NCBI GenBank assembly: GCA_009784025.1
Contig: WQVK01000001.1
Location: forward strand, 1 to 64,000
DNA: 64,000 nucleotides
Direction of reading: 5' to 3'
From: Defluviitaleaceae bacterium
GTDB lineage: Bacteria > Bacillota > Clostridia > Lachnospirales > WQUN01
In this document: positions 40,927-50,891 of the stretch, piece after piece
Position numbering within the stretch: position 1 is the stretch's first letter
How the letters are laid out: each line of letters begins with the position of its first letter
Made by a program: the position numbers and the translations under genes
Notes under the pieces: model-generated
The model's input: the letters and a program-made list of their open reading frames with translations, nothing else
Databases searched by the model: none
Told to the model about the DNA's origin: nothing

Positions 40927-41768
40927 TTGAGCTTGTAAAAAGCTTTGCAAAAAAAAACGGCGTTATAGCCGGGGTTTGTGATGCGACGCCAACTGCGCTG
41001 CGGGAGGGTTTTGTACCATTCGTAAGCGCGGATGCGGCCAAGCGTACAAACCCGGCTGCGCTGCTAGATGGGGCGGCCAGCGTTATTGTGCTGGGCGTGC
41101 CGCAAAAAATTAGCATACAAGAGGACAGGTTGCCGGTTGGCAATCTGTCTTTTTTGGCTGTGGCGGAAGATTATCATGGGCTGGTGAAGGGGCATTTGCG
41201 TCAGCTTGCAGGTGAACTGGCCCGTGAGTACCGCTTCCGGCGCAAGATTTTGGTAGACAGCCCATTTTTGGACGAGAGGGAGTTTGCGCGGCGGGCGGGG
41301 CTTGGCTTCATGGGGCGCAATGGGCTTTTGATTTCCCCGCAATTTGGGTCGCGGTTTAATATTGGGCTGCTGCTGACGGATATCCCAGCCGTGGCGGTTG
41401 ACACCCCAGTGGAAATCGGCTGCCCAGATAGCTGCCAGGCCTGCCGGGATGCCTGCCCCACAGGCGCGCTGAGGGAGGGCTACAATGTGGCATGTTGCAT
41501 GTCGTACTTAACCCAAAAAGATGAATTAACCCCTGCAGAAGAAGAGTTGTTAAACGGCCAGCTTTATGGCTGCGATATTTGCCAAAACTGCTGCCCATTT
41601 AACCATTCAATGCCGCCCTACGGTGTTAACCCAGAAGATTGGCTGAGAATGAGCGATGCCCAGCTAAAGGAAAAATATGCCCACACTGCAATGAGCTGGA
41701 AAAGCCCAGCAGTGCTGAAGCGTAATGCTAGGATAGCACTGGCGCATAGTTTGGGTGAAAATGGGTAG
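40923..41768 (+). CDS. queG: Epoxyqueuosine reductase QueG-like
   Basis: CPDSCQACRDACPTGAL and CDICQNCCPFN Fe-S motifs; GTG start overlapping the previous stop. Confidence 0.82.
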   Translation: MIELVKSFAKKNGVIAGVCDATPTALREGFVPFVSADAAKRTNPAALLDGAASVIVLGVPQKISIQEDRLPVGNLSFLAVAEDYHGLVKGHLRQLAGELAREYRFRRKILVDSPFLDEREFARRAGLGFMGRNGLLISPQFGSRFNIGLLLTDIPAVAVDTPVEIGCPDSCQACRDACPTGALREGYNVACCMSYLTQKDELTPAEEELLNGQLYGCDICQNCCPFNHSMPPYGVNPEDWLRMSDAQLKEKYAHTAMSWKSPAVLKRNARIALAHSLGENG

Positions 41769-41797
41769 GATATGGATGACGCCCGCTGGCGATGTAT

Positions 41798-41912
41798 TAT
41801 AGCGAAATAAATGAGAAACGGCCTCGCCCGAGCGGCACTTGAAACGCCGAGACAAGCGTTTTGGGCGTTTTTGCCGCGGCAGGCAGGGCCGATTTCGAAT
41901 CGTTTCACTATA
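41798..41912. mobile_element. Family C MITE, opposite orientation to 10871
   Basis: tatagcgaaataaatgagaaacggcctcgcc...ccgatttcgaatcgtttcactata. Confidence 0.75.
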
Positions 41913-42062
41913 TTCCTTGCAGATTATGGTCTGTGAGGTTTTTTTTGTGTACGCGGATATCCTGAGGGTTGCCGCGCTATACTATACAGGGAGGCTTTTG
42001 ATAAGACCGGTTTCAACTAATTACAATCTGTAATTAGTTGGTTTGGATAATTCCCGTAGGTT

Positions 42063-42120
42063 TATAGTGAAATAATGCGAAATCGGTCTCACCTGTCGCG
42101 GCAAAACGCCTGATTAGGGC
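42063..42120. mobile_element. Family C MITE, left half only
   Basis: tatagtgaaataatgcgaaatcggtctcacctgtcgcggcaaaacgcctga. Confidence 0.65.
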
Positions 42121-42225
42121 GCGGTATCTTGCAGAGGGTTTTCCCGCATTACCGTGGCAAATTCCCGTAGCCATAAGCAACGCATGCAAACGCAGGGATC
42201 ACCAAACCAAATCAAGGAGGAAACA

Positions 42226-43302
42226 ATGGACAAAGTTAAACTAGGGGTAATAGGCCTTGGGCTGGCCTGGGAGCGGTTGCACGCCCCGGCTTTAGCCAGG
42301 TTGGGGGATAAGTTTGAAATCGTGGCAGTATGTGATTTAAATGAAACTAAGGCTACAGAAGTCGCGGTTTTCCTGGGGCTGCACCATAGCGCCGCCTGCA
42401 GCGATTACCGACGCCTGCTGGCGCGGCCAGATATAGAAGCCGCGGTATGCTTGGTGCCAATCGAAGAGAATTTTCAGGTGGCGCAGGCGGCTATTTTGGC
42501 TGGCAAGCATGTAATAACAGAAAAGCCCCTGGCAGCCACGCCAGCCGAGGGTGAGCTGCTGATAGAGCTAAAAAATAGCCACAGAATACAAATGATGGTG
42601 GCAGAAAACATCCGCTACGAGGAAGAAAACACATTAATTAAATCCTTAATATCAGACAAAACCATAGGCGATGTCGTATATTTTATAGACAATCATATTG
42701 TAGAATTTGCCCAGCAGGCCAAAACCGGCGGCTTCGCCCAAACAGATTGGCGGCAGCATCCTGGCTTTGCTGGTGGGGTTTTGTTGGATTCTGGCGTGCA
42801 TCATATTGCGCGTATGCGGTATTTTTTTGGTGAAGTAAAAACCATTGCGGCGGCGGGGCGGCCTTCACATGAGAACTTTTCGCCATATTCCTGCGTGAAC
42901 GCCTTGCTGGCATTCGGTGATAATATAACTGGACATTACAGCTTTTTTGTGGAAGGCCAAGAAACCCAGGCGCCCCTTGTGGGGTTACGCATCTTTGGCA
43001 GCCAGGGTCAAATCTACCTTGAAGGACGCGGCTGCGGCTTTGTAAACCTAAGCTGCAAAGGTAGCCACACCGCCATCCCATACACTCCGTCTCAAGGCTA
43101 TTTTCACGAATACCAAAACTTCCACGCAGCCCTGCGACTTGGCCAAGAAATAACCTCTACCCCAGAAAAAGCCCTAGGCGACTTAGAAACCATTTTCAGC
43201 CTAATGGACGCAATAACCACTGAGCAAGCGCTAACCCTTCCACGCAAAAAAATCGCCACCCAGGTATTTTTCCCAAGTGGCGCCCCTGCGAATAGTTATT
43301 GA
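42226..43302 (+). CDS. Gfo/Idh/MocA family oxidoreductase
   Basis: KLGVIGLGLAWERLHAPAL, EKPLAATPAEG; SD aaggagg. Confidence 0.93.
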   Translation: MDKVKLGVIGLGLAWERLHAPALARLGDKFEIVAVCDLNETKATEVAVFLGLHHSAACSDYRRLLARPDIEAAVCLVPIEENFQVAQAAILAGKHVITEKPLAATPAEGELLIELKNSHRIQMMVAENIRYEEENTLIKSLISDKTIGDVVYFIDNHIVEFAQQAKTGGFAQTDWRQHPGFAGGVLLDSGVHHIARMRYFFGEVKTIAAAGRPSHENFSPYSCVNALLAFGDNITGHYSFFVEGQETQAPLVGLRIFGSQGQIYLEGRGCGFVNLSCKGSHTAIPYTPSQGYFHEYQNFHAALRLGQEITSTPEKALGDLETIFSLMDAITTEQALTLPRKKIATQVFFPSGAPANSY

Positions 43303-43418
43303 CAATATCTTCTAATGCGTCATAATTAGATACGGCCGCAAAAGGTTTTTATAGCTGCCAAAACCTCATTTTCTTTCGAAAAGAAGGAGGCTTGGGGCGA
43401 AGCCCCCGGGTTTTATCC

Positions 43419-43580
43419 CTAAAATATCTCATCCAGCATAGCGCTGGCTCGTTTCATATTTCGTCTGCTTTTTTTCATCATGCGGCGGCGGCTTTTTTCA
43501 TCGGTTGTTAGTATTGCGCCTGCGCCTATTATCATACCCACGGCTATGCCGCCCATTAAACCACTGGCGAAACGTACCAT
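43419..43580 (-). CDS. Small YtxH-like membrane protein
   Basis: MVRFASGLMGGIAVGMIIGAGAILTTDEKSRRRMMKKSRRNMKRA; SD ggtgg. Confidence 0.65.
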   Translation of the reverse strand: MVRFASGLMGGIAVGMIIGAGAILTTDEKSRRRMMKKSRRNMKRASAMLDEIF

Positions 43581-43845
43581 TTTTTCACCACCTTTCGATT
43601 GTAAAGATGGGGTTACTTTATGCAAGTTTGAGTGTTTTTTATACGTAGAAAATTTTTGAATTATCGTTCTTCCGAAATTACAAGAAACGTGATTTCATAA
43701 GGTTCGCTTGGCGAACCCGGCACTTCGTGCTGCCCGGTTTCTTCCGGGTTGCCTCAGAAGAAGCAAAAGATTGAAAATATAACTTTTTCGAAATCAAAAA
43801 GCTTGATTTCGAAAGAAGTCTATTGTTATAAAAGGAGTTGTTTTT

Positions 43846-45018
43846 ATGCGAGGAGGACGCGGCGGTGGTTTTGGCGGCGGCAGAGGTGGCCTTGGTGGCC
43901 GTGGCGGTGGAAGCTTTGGCGGCGGCGGCCGTGGCGGGTTTGGAGTAAGGGGCGGCGGTGGCTCTTTAGGGGGCAACCGTAGCGGTAGCTTTGGCGGTGG
44001 CGGCGGCCGGCCAGGCGGCGGTATAGGCGGCGCGCCGCGCAGGCCAGCACCAAGGCGCGGCCCAGGCTTTGGCATGGGTTTAGGCCTAGGGCTAGGCATG
44101 GGAATGCGCCGCAGGCGCTGGGGTTGGGGCGGCTGGGGTTGGGGTTTTGGCGGCCCTAGGGTAGTGCACCACCACCACGGAGGCGGCCAAGGCGGCAGCC
44201 AGGGCGGCGGCTGCATGATGCTGTTGCTTATATTGCTGGTGCTGGTGGTTGTTGTTGCTGTTTTGGGCAATACCACAGGAGGCCAGCGAGACCGCTATGC
44301 AAATTATGTTGTGCCATCTACACATGTGCGGGAGGCGTTGCCCCGGGGCAATGCGCTAACCACCGCGCCAATGTTTACAGATAACATGCGCTGGGTGCAA
44401 AACCGCAGCGCAATGGAGCGCGGCCTAGCCAACTTCCACAATGCCACGGGGGTAATGCCACATGTGTATTTTGTGGATGATATCCCAGGCAGCGAAAACC
44501 TGACCGGCCGCGAGCTAACCAGCTTCCTGGAGGCAAATTTGCCCGCCTACACAGAGACCCTGTACACCCAGCTTTTTGGCGGCAACGAGTATCATTTGCT
44601 GCTGGTGTTTTTCTACCATGCAGAGGCTTGGGAAGCGCTCCCATGGCGTGCCTACCAGGCCGTAGGTTCCAGGGCGCGGGCAGTGGTTGATGCAGAAGCA
44701 ATAGACATATTGCATGGTTTCATCGAATTCTACTACCACGAGCGCGGCATAACGCCAGAAACAATGTTCAGCAATGCCTTCGACCGTACCGCAACCCGCA
44801 TAATGGCCACCCCAACAGACAACCGCCCAGTGTGGATGACAATAGCAATAGTAATAGGCGTACTAGTGCTGGTCTACCTGCTAATAGGCTTCTGGAAGAA
44901 CAAACAAGCCCAAAAAAACCTAGAAGCAGAACAAACCGAACGCATATTAGGCCAAGACCTACAAACCTTCGGCACAGATGCAGCGTCGCAGCTGGCTAAA
45001 GAGTATGAAGACGAATAA
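43846..45018 (+). CDS. Gly-rich N-terminus, TM and TPM-like domain protein
   Basis: RGGGFGGGRGG... tract, single TM, then MRWVQNRSAMERGLANFHNATGVMPHVYFVDDI and a C-terminal TM. Confidence 0.75.
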   Translation: MRGGRGGGFGGGRGGLGGRGGGSFGGGGRGGFGVRGGGGSLGGNRSGSFGGGGGRPGGGIGGAPRRPAPRRGPGFGMGLGLGLGMGMRRRRWGWGGWGWGFGGPRVVHHHHGGGQGGSQGGGCMMLLLILLVLVVVVAVLGNTTGGQRDRYANYVVPSTHVREALPRGNALTTAPMFTDNMRWVQNRSAMERGLANFHNATGVMPHVYFVDDIPGSENLTGRELTSFLEANLPAYTETLYTQLFGGNEYHLLLVFFYHAEAWEALPWRAYQAVGSRARAVVDAEAIDILHGFIEFYYHERGITPETMFSNAFDRTATRIMATPTDNRPVWMTIAIVIGVLVLVYLLIGFWKNKQAQKNLEAEQTERILGQDLQTFGTDAASQLAKEYEDE

Positions 45019-45182
45019 ATGCTAGTAAGCCCGCAGTCTATCAATATAAGTAACGCACCCGTACCACTATTTGTGTGCGCAGCATACACCCGCAGGCACA
45101 AGCCGGAGGAAGCGGAGCTGGGCTGCGCCCAGCGTAGTGGCGGGGCTTGGGGCAGCGCCCCATCATAAAAGGAGGAAGAAAA

Positions 45183-45866
45183 ATGGGTATTTTATCAAGA
45201 TTTGCAGACATCGTTTCTGCCAACATTAACGCGCTTTTGGATAAGGCGGAAGACCCTGGCAAAATGGTGGACCAGTACATGCGTAAGATGACCAATGACC
45301 TGGCGCAGGTTAAGAAGGAAACCGCAGGGGTAATGGCAGAGGAAAGCCGCACAAAACGGCTGGTGCAAGAGAACGAGAAGGAAGTTGCTAAGTTTACAGA
45401 GCTTGCAAAGCGGGCGCTGGTGTCTGGCAGCGAAGATGATGCCAGGGTTTTCTTGGCGAAGAAGCATGAGCTTGAAGATGTTGGTGCCGGGCTGCAAACT
45501 GCGGCCGCTGCGGCCCATGAAAACGCCATAAAAATGCGCCAAATGCATGATAAGCTTGTAAAGGACATAAACACGCTAAACGCCCGCCGCCAAACCATTA
45601 AGGCCAAGGCAGCAGTGGCAAGAACCCAGGATAAGGTCAACAAGCTAAGTGGCGTGGCCAGCGGCGCAGAAGGCGCAATGAGCGCATTTAGCCGTATGGA
45701 AGATAAAATCAACATGAAACTTGACATGGCCAACGCAGAGGCAGAGCTTAACTCATCCCCAATTGACGCGGCTTTGGCACTGGAAGAGAAGTATAAGGGC
45801 GTGAATGTGGATTCTTCTGTATGTGACGAGCTTGCGGCCATGAAGGCGCAACTTGGGTTAAATTAG
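45183..45866 (+). CDS. pspA: PspA/IM30 family protein
   Basis: MGILSRFADIVSANINALLDKAEDPGKMVDQYMRKM; SD aaggagg. Confidence 0.93.
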   Translation: MGILSRFADIVSANINALLDKAEDPGKMVDQYMRKMTNDLAQVKKETAGVMAEESRTKRLVQENEKEVAKFTELAKRALVSGSEDDARVFLAKKHELEDVGAGLQTAAAAAHENAIKMRQMHDKLVKDINTLNARRQTIKAKAAVARTQDKVNKLSGVASGAEGAMSAFSRMEDKINMKLDMANAEAELNSSPIDAALALEEKYKGVNVDSSVCDELAAMKAQLGLN

Positions 45867-47896
45867 TGGCAAAAGATACGGCGTTACAAGGCAAATTTAT
45901 GGGTAATGCCCGGGGTTTCGGGTTTGTAATTGCCCAGGAAGATAGAGGCGGAGATGTTTTCATCCCGCCTCATTTTACGTTTGGCGCGCTTAATGGGGAT
46001 TTAGTGCGGTATGTTTTGGACGATGCCAGCAAATGGCGCGACAGCGGCCAGCCAGAAGGCCGGGTGCTGGAAGTTTTGCAGCGCGAGCCTATGGTGGGTA
46101 CGTATTTTGTGGATGCAGGCCAGGGTTATGTGCGCCCTGTGGATGCGAGAATGCCCTGTGATTTTGCAGTGTCTGCCAAAACAGTGAAGAAATTTGGCCT
46201 GGTAGATGGGTTGCGGGTGGCCTTTTCTGTAGATATGGCCCTACGGCCAGATTTAGAGCTGGCTAATGCCTATGTGATAAAGGTGCTGGGGCATGTGAAC
46301 GACCCCGGCGTAGATGTGCTTTCTTTGGTGTACGAGGCCGGGGTGCCGTATGAATTCCCAGAAAATGCGACGGCAGAAGCCGCCGCTCTGCCGGATGATG
46401 TTAACCCAGCCAGCCAAAAAGGCCGCCGTGACCTGCGCAGCCAGCTAATATTCACCATAGATGGCGACGATACCAAGGATATAGACGATGGGATTTCATT
46501 TGAGGTGAAGCCCGATGGTTACAGGCTTGGGGTGCATATTGCAGATGTCTCCCATTATGTAGCGGCAGGGGGCGCGCTAGATGGCGAGGCCTTTGCCCGT
46601 GGCACAAGCATTTACCTGGCAGATAGGGTGATTCCTATGCTACCACATAAGTTATCCAGCGGGGTTTGCTCGCTTTTGCCTGGTGTGGACAGGCTTAGCC
46701 TTAGTTGTGTGATGGAAATAGACCAGCGCGGAAATGTGCTGGAATACGAGATTTTTGAATCTGTAATATGCAGCAAAAAACGCCTGACATACGACCAGGT
46801 ACAGGCTGAGCTAGCGCCTGACGGCGAGCATACCCGTGAAAACGCGGGCGGCGTTTTTGTATACGACTCACAGCCGGTTGCAGGCGATACGGCGAAAACA
46901 AATCCAATTGGTCGCAAAATGCGACCAACTGGATTTGAACCAGACTGGCCAACCCTCTTCCATCAAATGAACGGCCTACGAGAGATTCTGTACAACAAGC
47001 GCTTAGCCAACGGCGCGCTAGACTTCGATTTATCCGAAACAAAAATCCGGGTAGATGAGGCCGGCCGCCCAATTTCCGTAGAGCCACATAAGCGCAACCA
47101 GGCAACAGGCATAATCGAAGAATTCATGATACTTTGCAACGAAACAATAGCCACTCATCTGCTGGGGCATGGCCTGCCAGGGGTGTTTCGCACCCACGAG
47201 GCCCCAAGCGCCGCAAAGCTGGCTGCGCTGCAACCCATGGCAAAAGGCTTTGGCATAAGCATCCCAAAAAAGGCCGAAAAACCAATGGCCTTGCAGCGGC
47301 TGCTTTCTGCCACTGCCAACAGCCCCGCCGCCGCAGTGGTAGCTCAGGGGGTGCTGCGCAGCCTTCCCCAGGCTCATTACACCCCAGACAGCCCCGGCCA
47401 CTACGGCCTGGCCTCTGCCGCATACTGCCATTTCACATCACCCATCCGCCGCTACGCAGACCTTACCTTACACCGCATTTTAAAAGCCTGGCTTGGCAGA
47501 AAAACCACCCCCGTAACCGAAAACCTACCCGCAATATGCGCCCAATGTTCCACCACAGAGCGCATAGCCGAAGCCCTAGAACGGGAAGTAACCCAGCTTA
47601 AAAAAGTTCAATTCATGGAAGGCCAAGAAGGCCAAACCTACAACGCAACCGTAAGCGGCGTAACCCCCCGCGGCATATTCGTAATGCTAAAAAACACAAT
47701 AGAAGGCATGATACCCGCCACCAACCTAACCAAATACGATTTCAAATTCGACAAAGAAAAAAACATCTACATCAGACGCAGCAAGAAAAAATCCCGCACA
47801 AAAAACGAAGCCCTGTACCCTGGCGCTACAGTAAAGGTGCGGCTGGCGCATGTCTCGCAAGAGGAGATGAAGCTTACGTTTGTGCTCGGTCTGTGA
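45866..47896 (+). CDS. rnr: Ribonuclease R with internal repeat-derived insertion
   Basis: RNB motifs TIDGDDTKDIDDGISFEV, FTSPIRRYADLTLHRIL; C-terminal S1 domain. Confidence 0.94.
   Translation: MAKDTALQGKFMGNARGFGFVIAQEDRGGDVFIPPHFTFGALNGDLVRYVLDDASKWRDSGQPEGRVLEVLQREPMVGTYFVDAGQGYVRPVDARMPCDFAVSAKTVKKFGLVDGLRVAFSVDMALRPDLELANAYVIKVLGHVNDPGVDVLSLVYEAGVPYEFPENATAEAAALPDDVNPASQKGRRDLRSQLIFTIDGDDTKDIDDGISFEVKPDGYRLGVHIADVSHYVAAGGALDGEAFARGTSIYLADRVIPMLPHKLSSGVCSLLPGVDRLSLSCVMEIDQRGNVLEYEIFESVICSKKRLTYDQVQAELAPDGEHTRENAGGVFVYDSQPVAGDTAKTNPIGRKMRPTGFEPDWPTLFHQMNGLREILYNKRLANGALDFDLSETKIRVDEAGRPISVEPHKRNQATGIIEEFMILCNETIATHLLGHGLPGVFRTHEAPSAAKLAALQPMAKGFGISIPKKAEKPMALQRLLSATANSPAAAVVAQGVLRSLPQAHYTPDSPGHYGLASAAYCHFTSPIRRYADLTLHRILKAWLGRKTTPVTENLPAICAQCSTTERIAEALEREVTQLKKVQFMEGQEGQTYNATVSGVTPRGIFVMLKNTIEGMIPATNLTKYDFKFDKEKNIYIRRSKKKSRTKNEALYPGATVKVRLAHVSQEEMKLTFVLGL
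46900..46936. repeat. Palindrome copy 3, in frame inside rnr
   Basis: aaatccaattggtcgcaaaatgcgaccaactggattt. Confidence 0.85.
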
Positions 47897-48203
47897 TAAG
47901 ACCGTCTCTAACTTTTTTGCCAATTCGCAAGGTCCATGGGCAAATGTATTTGCAAGGACGGGTATTCATTCAGGGCGTATCTGGGAGCATTCATTTAGTT
48001 TGAATGTTGGTGGCACAATTTTCATGAACACGATTATATTAGGGGAAATGTCGGGAAGGGTACAGCCAGGAGATAGCGGCTCTGCACTGGTAAATATAAA
48101 CACTGGTTCGGTATATGGAATGCTGATTACAGGTTTTAATGATCCCGGTATAGGGAATTGGGCAGCATTTACCCGAGCCCCAGGATATAGACATCTAAAC
48201 TAA
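47895..48203 (+). pseudogene. Trypsin-like serine protease C-terminal remnant
   Basis: GEMSGRVQPGDSGSALVNINTGSVYGMLI retained; no His/Asp half and no RBS. Confidence 0.6.
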
Positions 48204-48296
48204 TACTAATCGAATCCATCTGCGGCTAGGCCGAATCTGCTGATTTGGTTTGCGTAGTGGTAAAAGTAACAAAAAACTTCAACATTGGGTTTTTTT

Positions 48297-48328
48297 AAGG
48301 AGGCGATAAAGCAATCGCCTCCTTTTCC
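48297..48328 (+). terminator. Hairpin terminator
   Basis: aaggaggcgataaagcaatcgcctccttttcc. Confidence 0.65.
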
Positions 48329-48404
48329 GTATCGAACATTAAAGTTTTTGCTGCTTTTTTCCAAAAAAGAAGTAAATGTGTCGAAGACGAAGCTTCTGAT
48401 GATC

Positions 48405-49736
48405 TTATTTTTTAACCTTAGCTACAAACTCAGCCAACACATCAGTCAAATCCGGCTTGCCCAGCTCCTGCAGGCTGTAGTCCACCCGGGTGTTTGGCTT
48501 GTTTATTTTTATTATGCGGTTTAGGTCTATTGGCGTGGCTATTACCACAGAGTCACAGTCGGTTTTGTCTATTGTGGCGGCTAGGTCGCGCATTTGTTCT
48601 TCGCCGTAGCCCATGGCTGGTAGCAGGGTGCCTATATGTGGGTATTTTTCGAAGGTTTCGGCCAGCTTGCCCACTGCTGTGCTGCGTGGGTCTACCATTT
48701 CTGCTGCCCCAAAGCGGCGTGCGGCTACTACGCCGGCGCCTATTTTCATTTCGCCGTGGGTTAGAGTTGGGCCGTCTTCTACCACTAGCACACGCTTGCC
48801 GCGGATTATCGCTGGGTCTTCTACGGTTAGGGTGCTGGCTGCTTCTATCACTGTTGCGGTTGGGTTTACCTTGTCTATATTGGCGCGCACAGTTTGGATA
48901 TCTTCAAAGTTGGCGCTGTCTACCTTGTTTATTACTACTACATCGGATATACGTAGGGTTACTTCGCCTGGGTAGTAGCTTACTTCGTGGCCGGGGCGGT
49001 GTGGGTCTGCCACGGTTACCATTAGGTCTGGCTTGTAGAAGGGGAAGTCGTTGTTGCCGCCATCCCATAGTATTACATCGCAGCCGTCTGGGTCGTTTTC
49101 TGCGGCGCGTAGTATTGCTTCGTAGTCTACACCGGCGTAAATTACATTGCCGCGGGCTATATGTGGCTCATATTCTTCCATTTCTTCTATGGTGCATTGA
49201 TGCTTGGCCAAATCCTCTATGGTGGCAAAGCGTTGTACTTTTTGGGCTTCTAGGTCCCCATAGGGCATGGGGTGGCGCACGGCAATTACCTTCAGGCCAT
49301 GTTCCATAAGCACTTCAACTATGCGGCGCGAAGTCTGGCTTTTGCCGCAGCCTGTGCGGGTTGCGCCCACTGCTATCACTGGCTTGGTGCTTTTTATCAT
49401 AGTGTTTTTATACCCCAGCAGCGAGAAATCTGCCCCGGCGGCGTTAACCTGGGCGCTAAGCGCCATTACATCCTGGTAAGAAACATCGCTGTATGAGAAA
49501 ACACATTCATCTGCCTCAAGTTTTACAATCAGCGTTTCAAGCTCTTCCTGCGGGAAAATAGGAATCCCGTCTGGGTAAAGCTCTCCGGCCAAGCTTGCCG
49601 GGTATTTGCGCCCTGCAATGTCAGGAATCTGCGCGGCCGTAAAAGCCACCACCTGATAATCCCTATTACCCCTAAAAAAGGTATTGAAATTGTGAAAATC
49701 TCGCCCGGCTGCCCCGATAATAATAACTTTTTTCAT
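48405..49736 (-). CDS. COG2403-type GTPase (cyclic 2,3-diphosphoglycerate synthetase-like)
   Basis: VGATRTGCGKSQTSRRIVEVL, VVVINKVDSANFEDI. Confidence 0.83.
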   Translation of the reverse strand: MKKVIIIGAAGRDFHNFNTFFRGNRDYQVVAFTAAQIPDIAGRKYPASLAGELYPDGIPIFPQEELETLIVKLEADECVFSYSDVSYQDVMALSAQVNAAGADFSLLGYKNTMIKSTKPVIAVGATRTGCGKSQTSRRIVEVLMEHGLKVIAVRHPMPYGDLEAQKVQRFATIEDLAKHQCTIEEMEEYEPHIARGNVIYAGVDYEAILRAAENDPDGCDVILWDGGNNDFPFYKPDLMVTVADPHRPGHEVSYYPGEVTLRISDVVVINKVDSANFEDIQTVRANIDKVNPTATVIEAASTLTVEDPAIIRGKRVLVVEDGPTLTHGEMKIGAGVVAARRFGAAEMVDPRSTAVGKLAETFEKYPHIGTLLPAMGYGEEQMRDLAATIDKTDCDSVVIATPIDLNRIIKINKPNTRVDYSLQELGKPDLTDVLAEFVAKVKK

Positions 49737-49763
49737 GTGTCTCTCTCCTTTTTATATGATATT

Positions 49764-49875
49764 ACAGTGAAATAATTCGAAATTGGTCTCGTCTGTCGCG
49801 GCAAAACGCCTGAAACGTCTTGGCTCGGCGTTTCAAGTGCCGCCTGGCGAGACCGTTTCTCATTTATTTCGCTAT
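49764..49875. mobile_element. Family C MITE
   Basis: tacagtgaaataattcgaaattggtctcgtctgtcgcgg...gagaccgtttctcatttatttcgctata. Confidence 0.75.
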
Positions 49876-50003
49876 AAAACCGCAGGGCTAGTCCCCGACG
49901 GCCTTTTTACTATAACACAACATTAGAAATAATGCTTGCAATTTGTCATAAATTTTACTAAAGTTAGGGGATAGTAGTAGAAATAAGAGGATGGTGCGGG
50001 TGT

Positions 50004-50891
50004 ATGGGTATGATTAAGGTTGCTATTGTTGGGTTTGGTAATATTGGTAGGGCGGCTTATGATGCTGTTGTTGCTGCGCCGGATATGGAGCTTGTTGGTG
50101 TTGTAGATACTGCGGCGGTTGATATGCCACATGGCGTGAGGCTGGCTGGGGATGTGGGCGAGCTTGGGGTCGTGGATTTAGCCTTGCTTTGCTTGCCGTC
50201 GCGGGCGGTGGCAGATGTGGCCGTTAAGCTGCTGGCGGCAGGGGTAAACACTGTAGATAGTTATGATATCCACGGGGATTTGTATGATGTACAGCAGCGG
50301 CTGGCCACGGCGGCTTTGGCCGGCGGGGCTGTAAGTGTGATTGGCGCAGGGTGGGACCCTGGGCTGGATTCTGTAATGCGTAATCTTTTAGAAGCCGCGT
50401 CGCCAAAGGGGATTACATTCACCAATTTTGGCCCTGGCATGAGCATGGGGCATACTGTGGCGGTAAAAGCCATAGCGGGGGTTAAAAAAGCTCTTTCTGT
50501 TACCATGCCTGTGGGGGCTGGAGTGCATAGGCGCATGGTTTATGTTGAAGTTGTAGATAAAAATGAATTCCCAGCCATAAGCGAGAAGATAAAAGGCGAC
50601 CCGTATTTTGTGAAAGACGAAACCCATGTATTTTTGGTGGAAGATGTGGATAGCTTGAAAGATATGGGGCATGGGGTAAATATGACGCGCAAAGGGGTTT
50701 CTGGCGCTACAGATAATCAGATTTTTACCTTTGAGATGCGTATAAACAATCCGGCTCTTACGGCGCAGCTTATGGCGGCGGCTGGCCGGGCAGCCATGCG
50801 CCAGCAGCCAGGCAGCTACACCATGATAGAGCTACCCCCGGTAGACTTGCTGCCCGGCGGCCGTGAAGCAGCCATCCGCAGGCTGGTATGA
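50004..50891 (+). CDS. ddh: meso-diaminopimelate dehydrogenase
   Basis: VAIVGFGNIGRAAYDAV, VIGAGWDPGLDSVMRNLLEA. Confidence 0.85.
   Translation: MGMIKVAIVGFGNIGRAAYDAVVAAPDMELVGVVDTAAVDMPHGVRLAGDVGELGVVDLALLCLPSRAVADVAVKLLAAGVNTVDSYDIHGDLYDVQQRLATAALAGGAVSVIGAGWDPGLDSVMRNLLEAASPKGITFTNFGPGMSMGHTVAVKAIAGVKKALSVTMPVGAGVHRRMVYVEVVDKNEFPAISEKIKGDPYFVKDETHVFLVEDVDSLKDMGHGVNMTRKGVSGATDNQIFTFEMRINNPALTAQLMAAAGRAAMRQQPGSYTMIELPPVDLLPGGREAAIRRLV

Noticed and set aside
43794-44276. Proline-rich minus-strand ORF
   Set aside because: Complement of the Gly-rich coding tract; artefact of GGC-repeat composition.
45041-45841. 266-aa Ser-rich minus-strand ORF
   Set aside because: Antisense to pspA.
48494-49309. 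271-aa Leu/Arg-rich plus-strand ORF
   Set aside because: Antisense to the COG2403-type GTPase.
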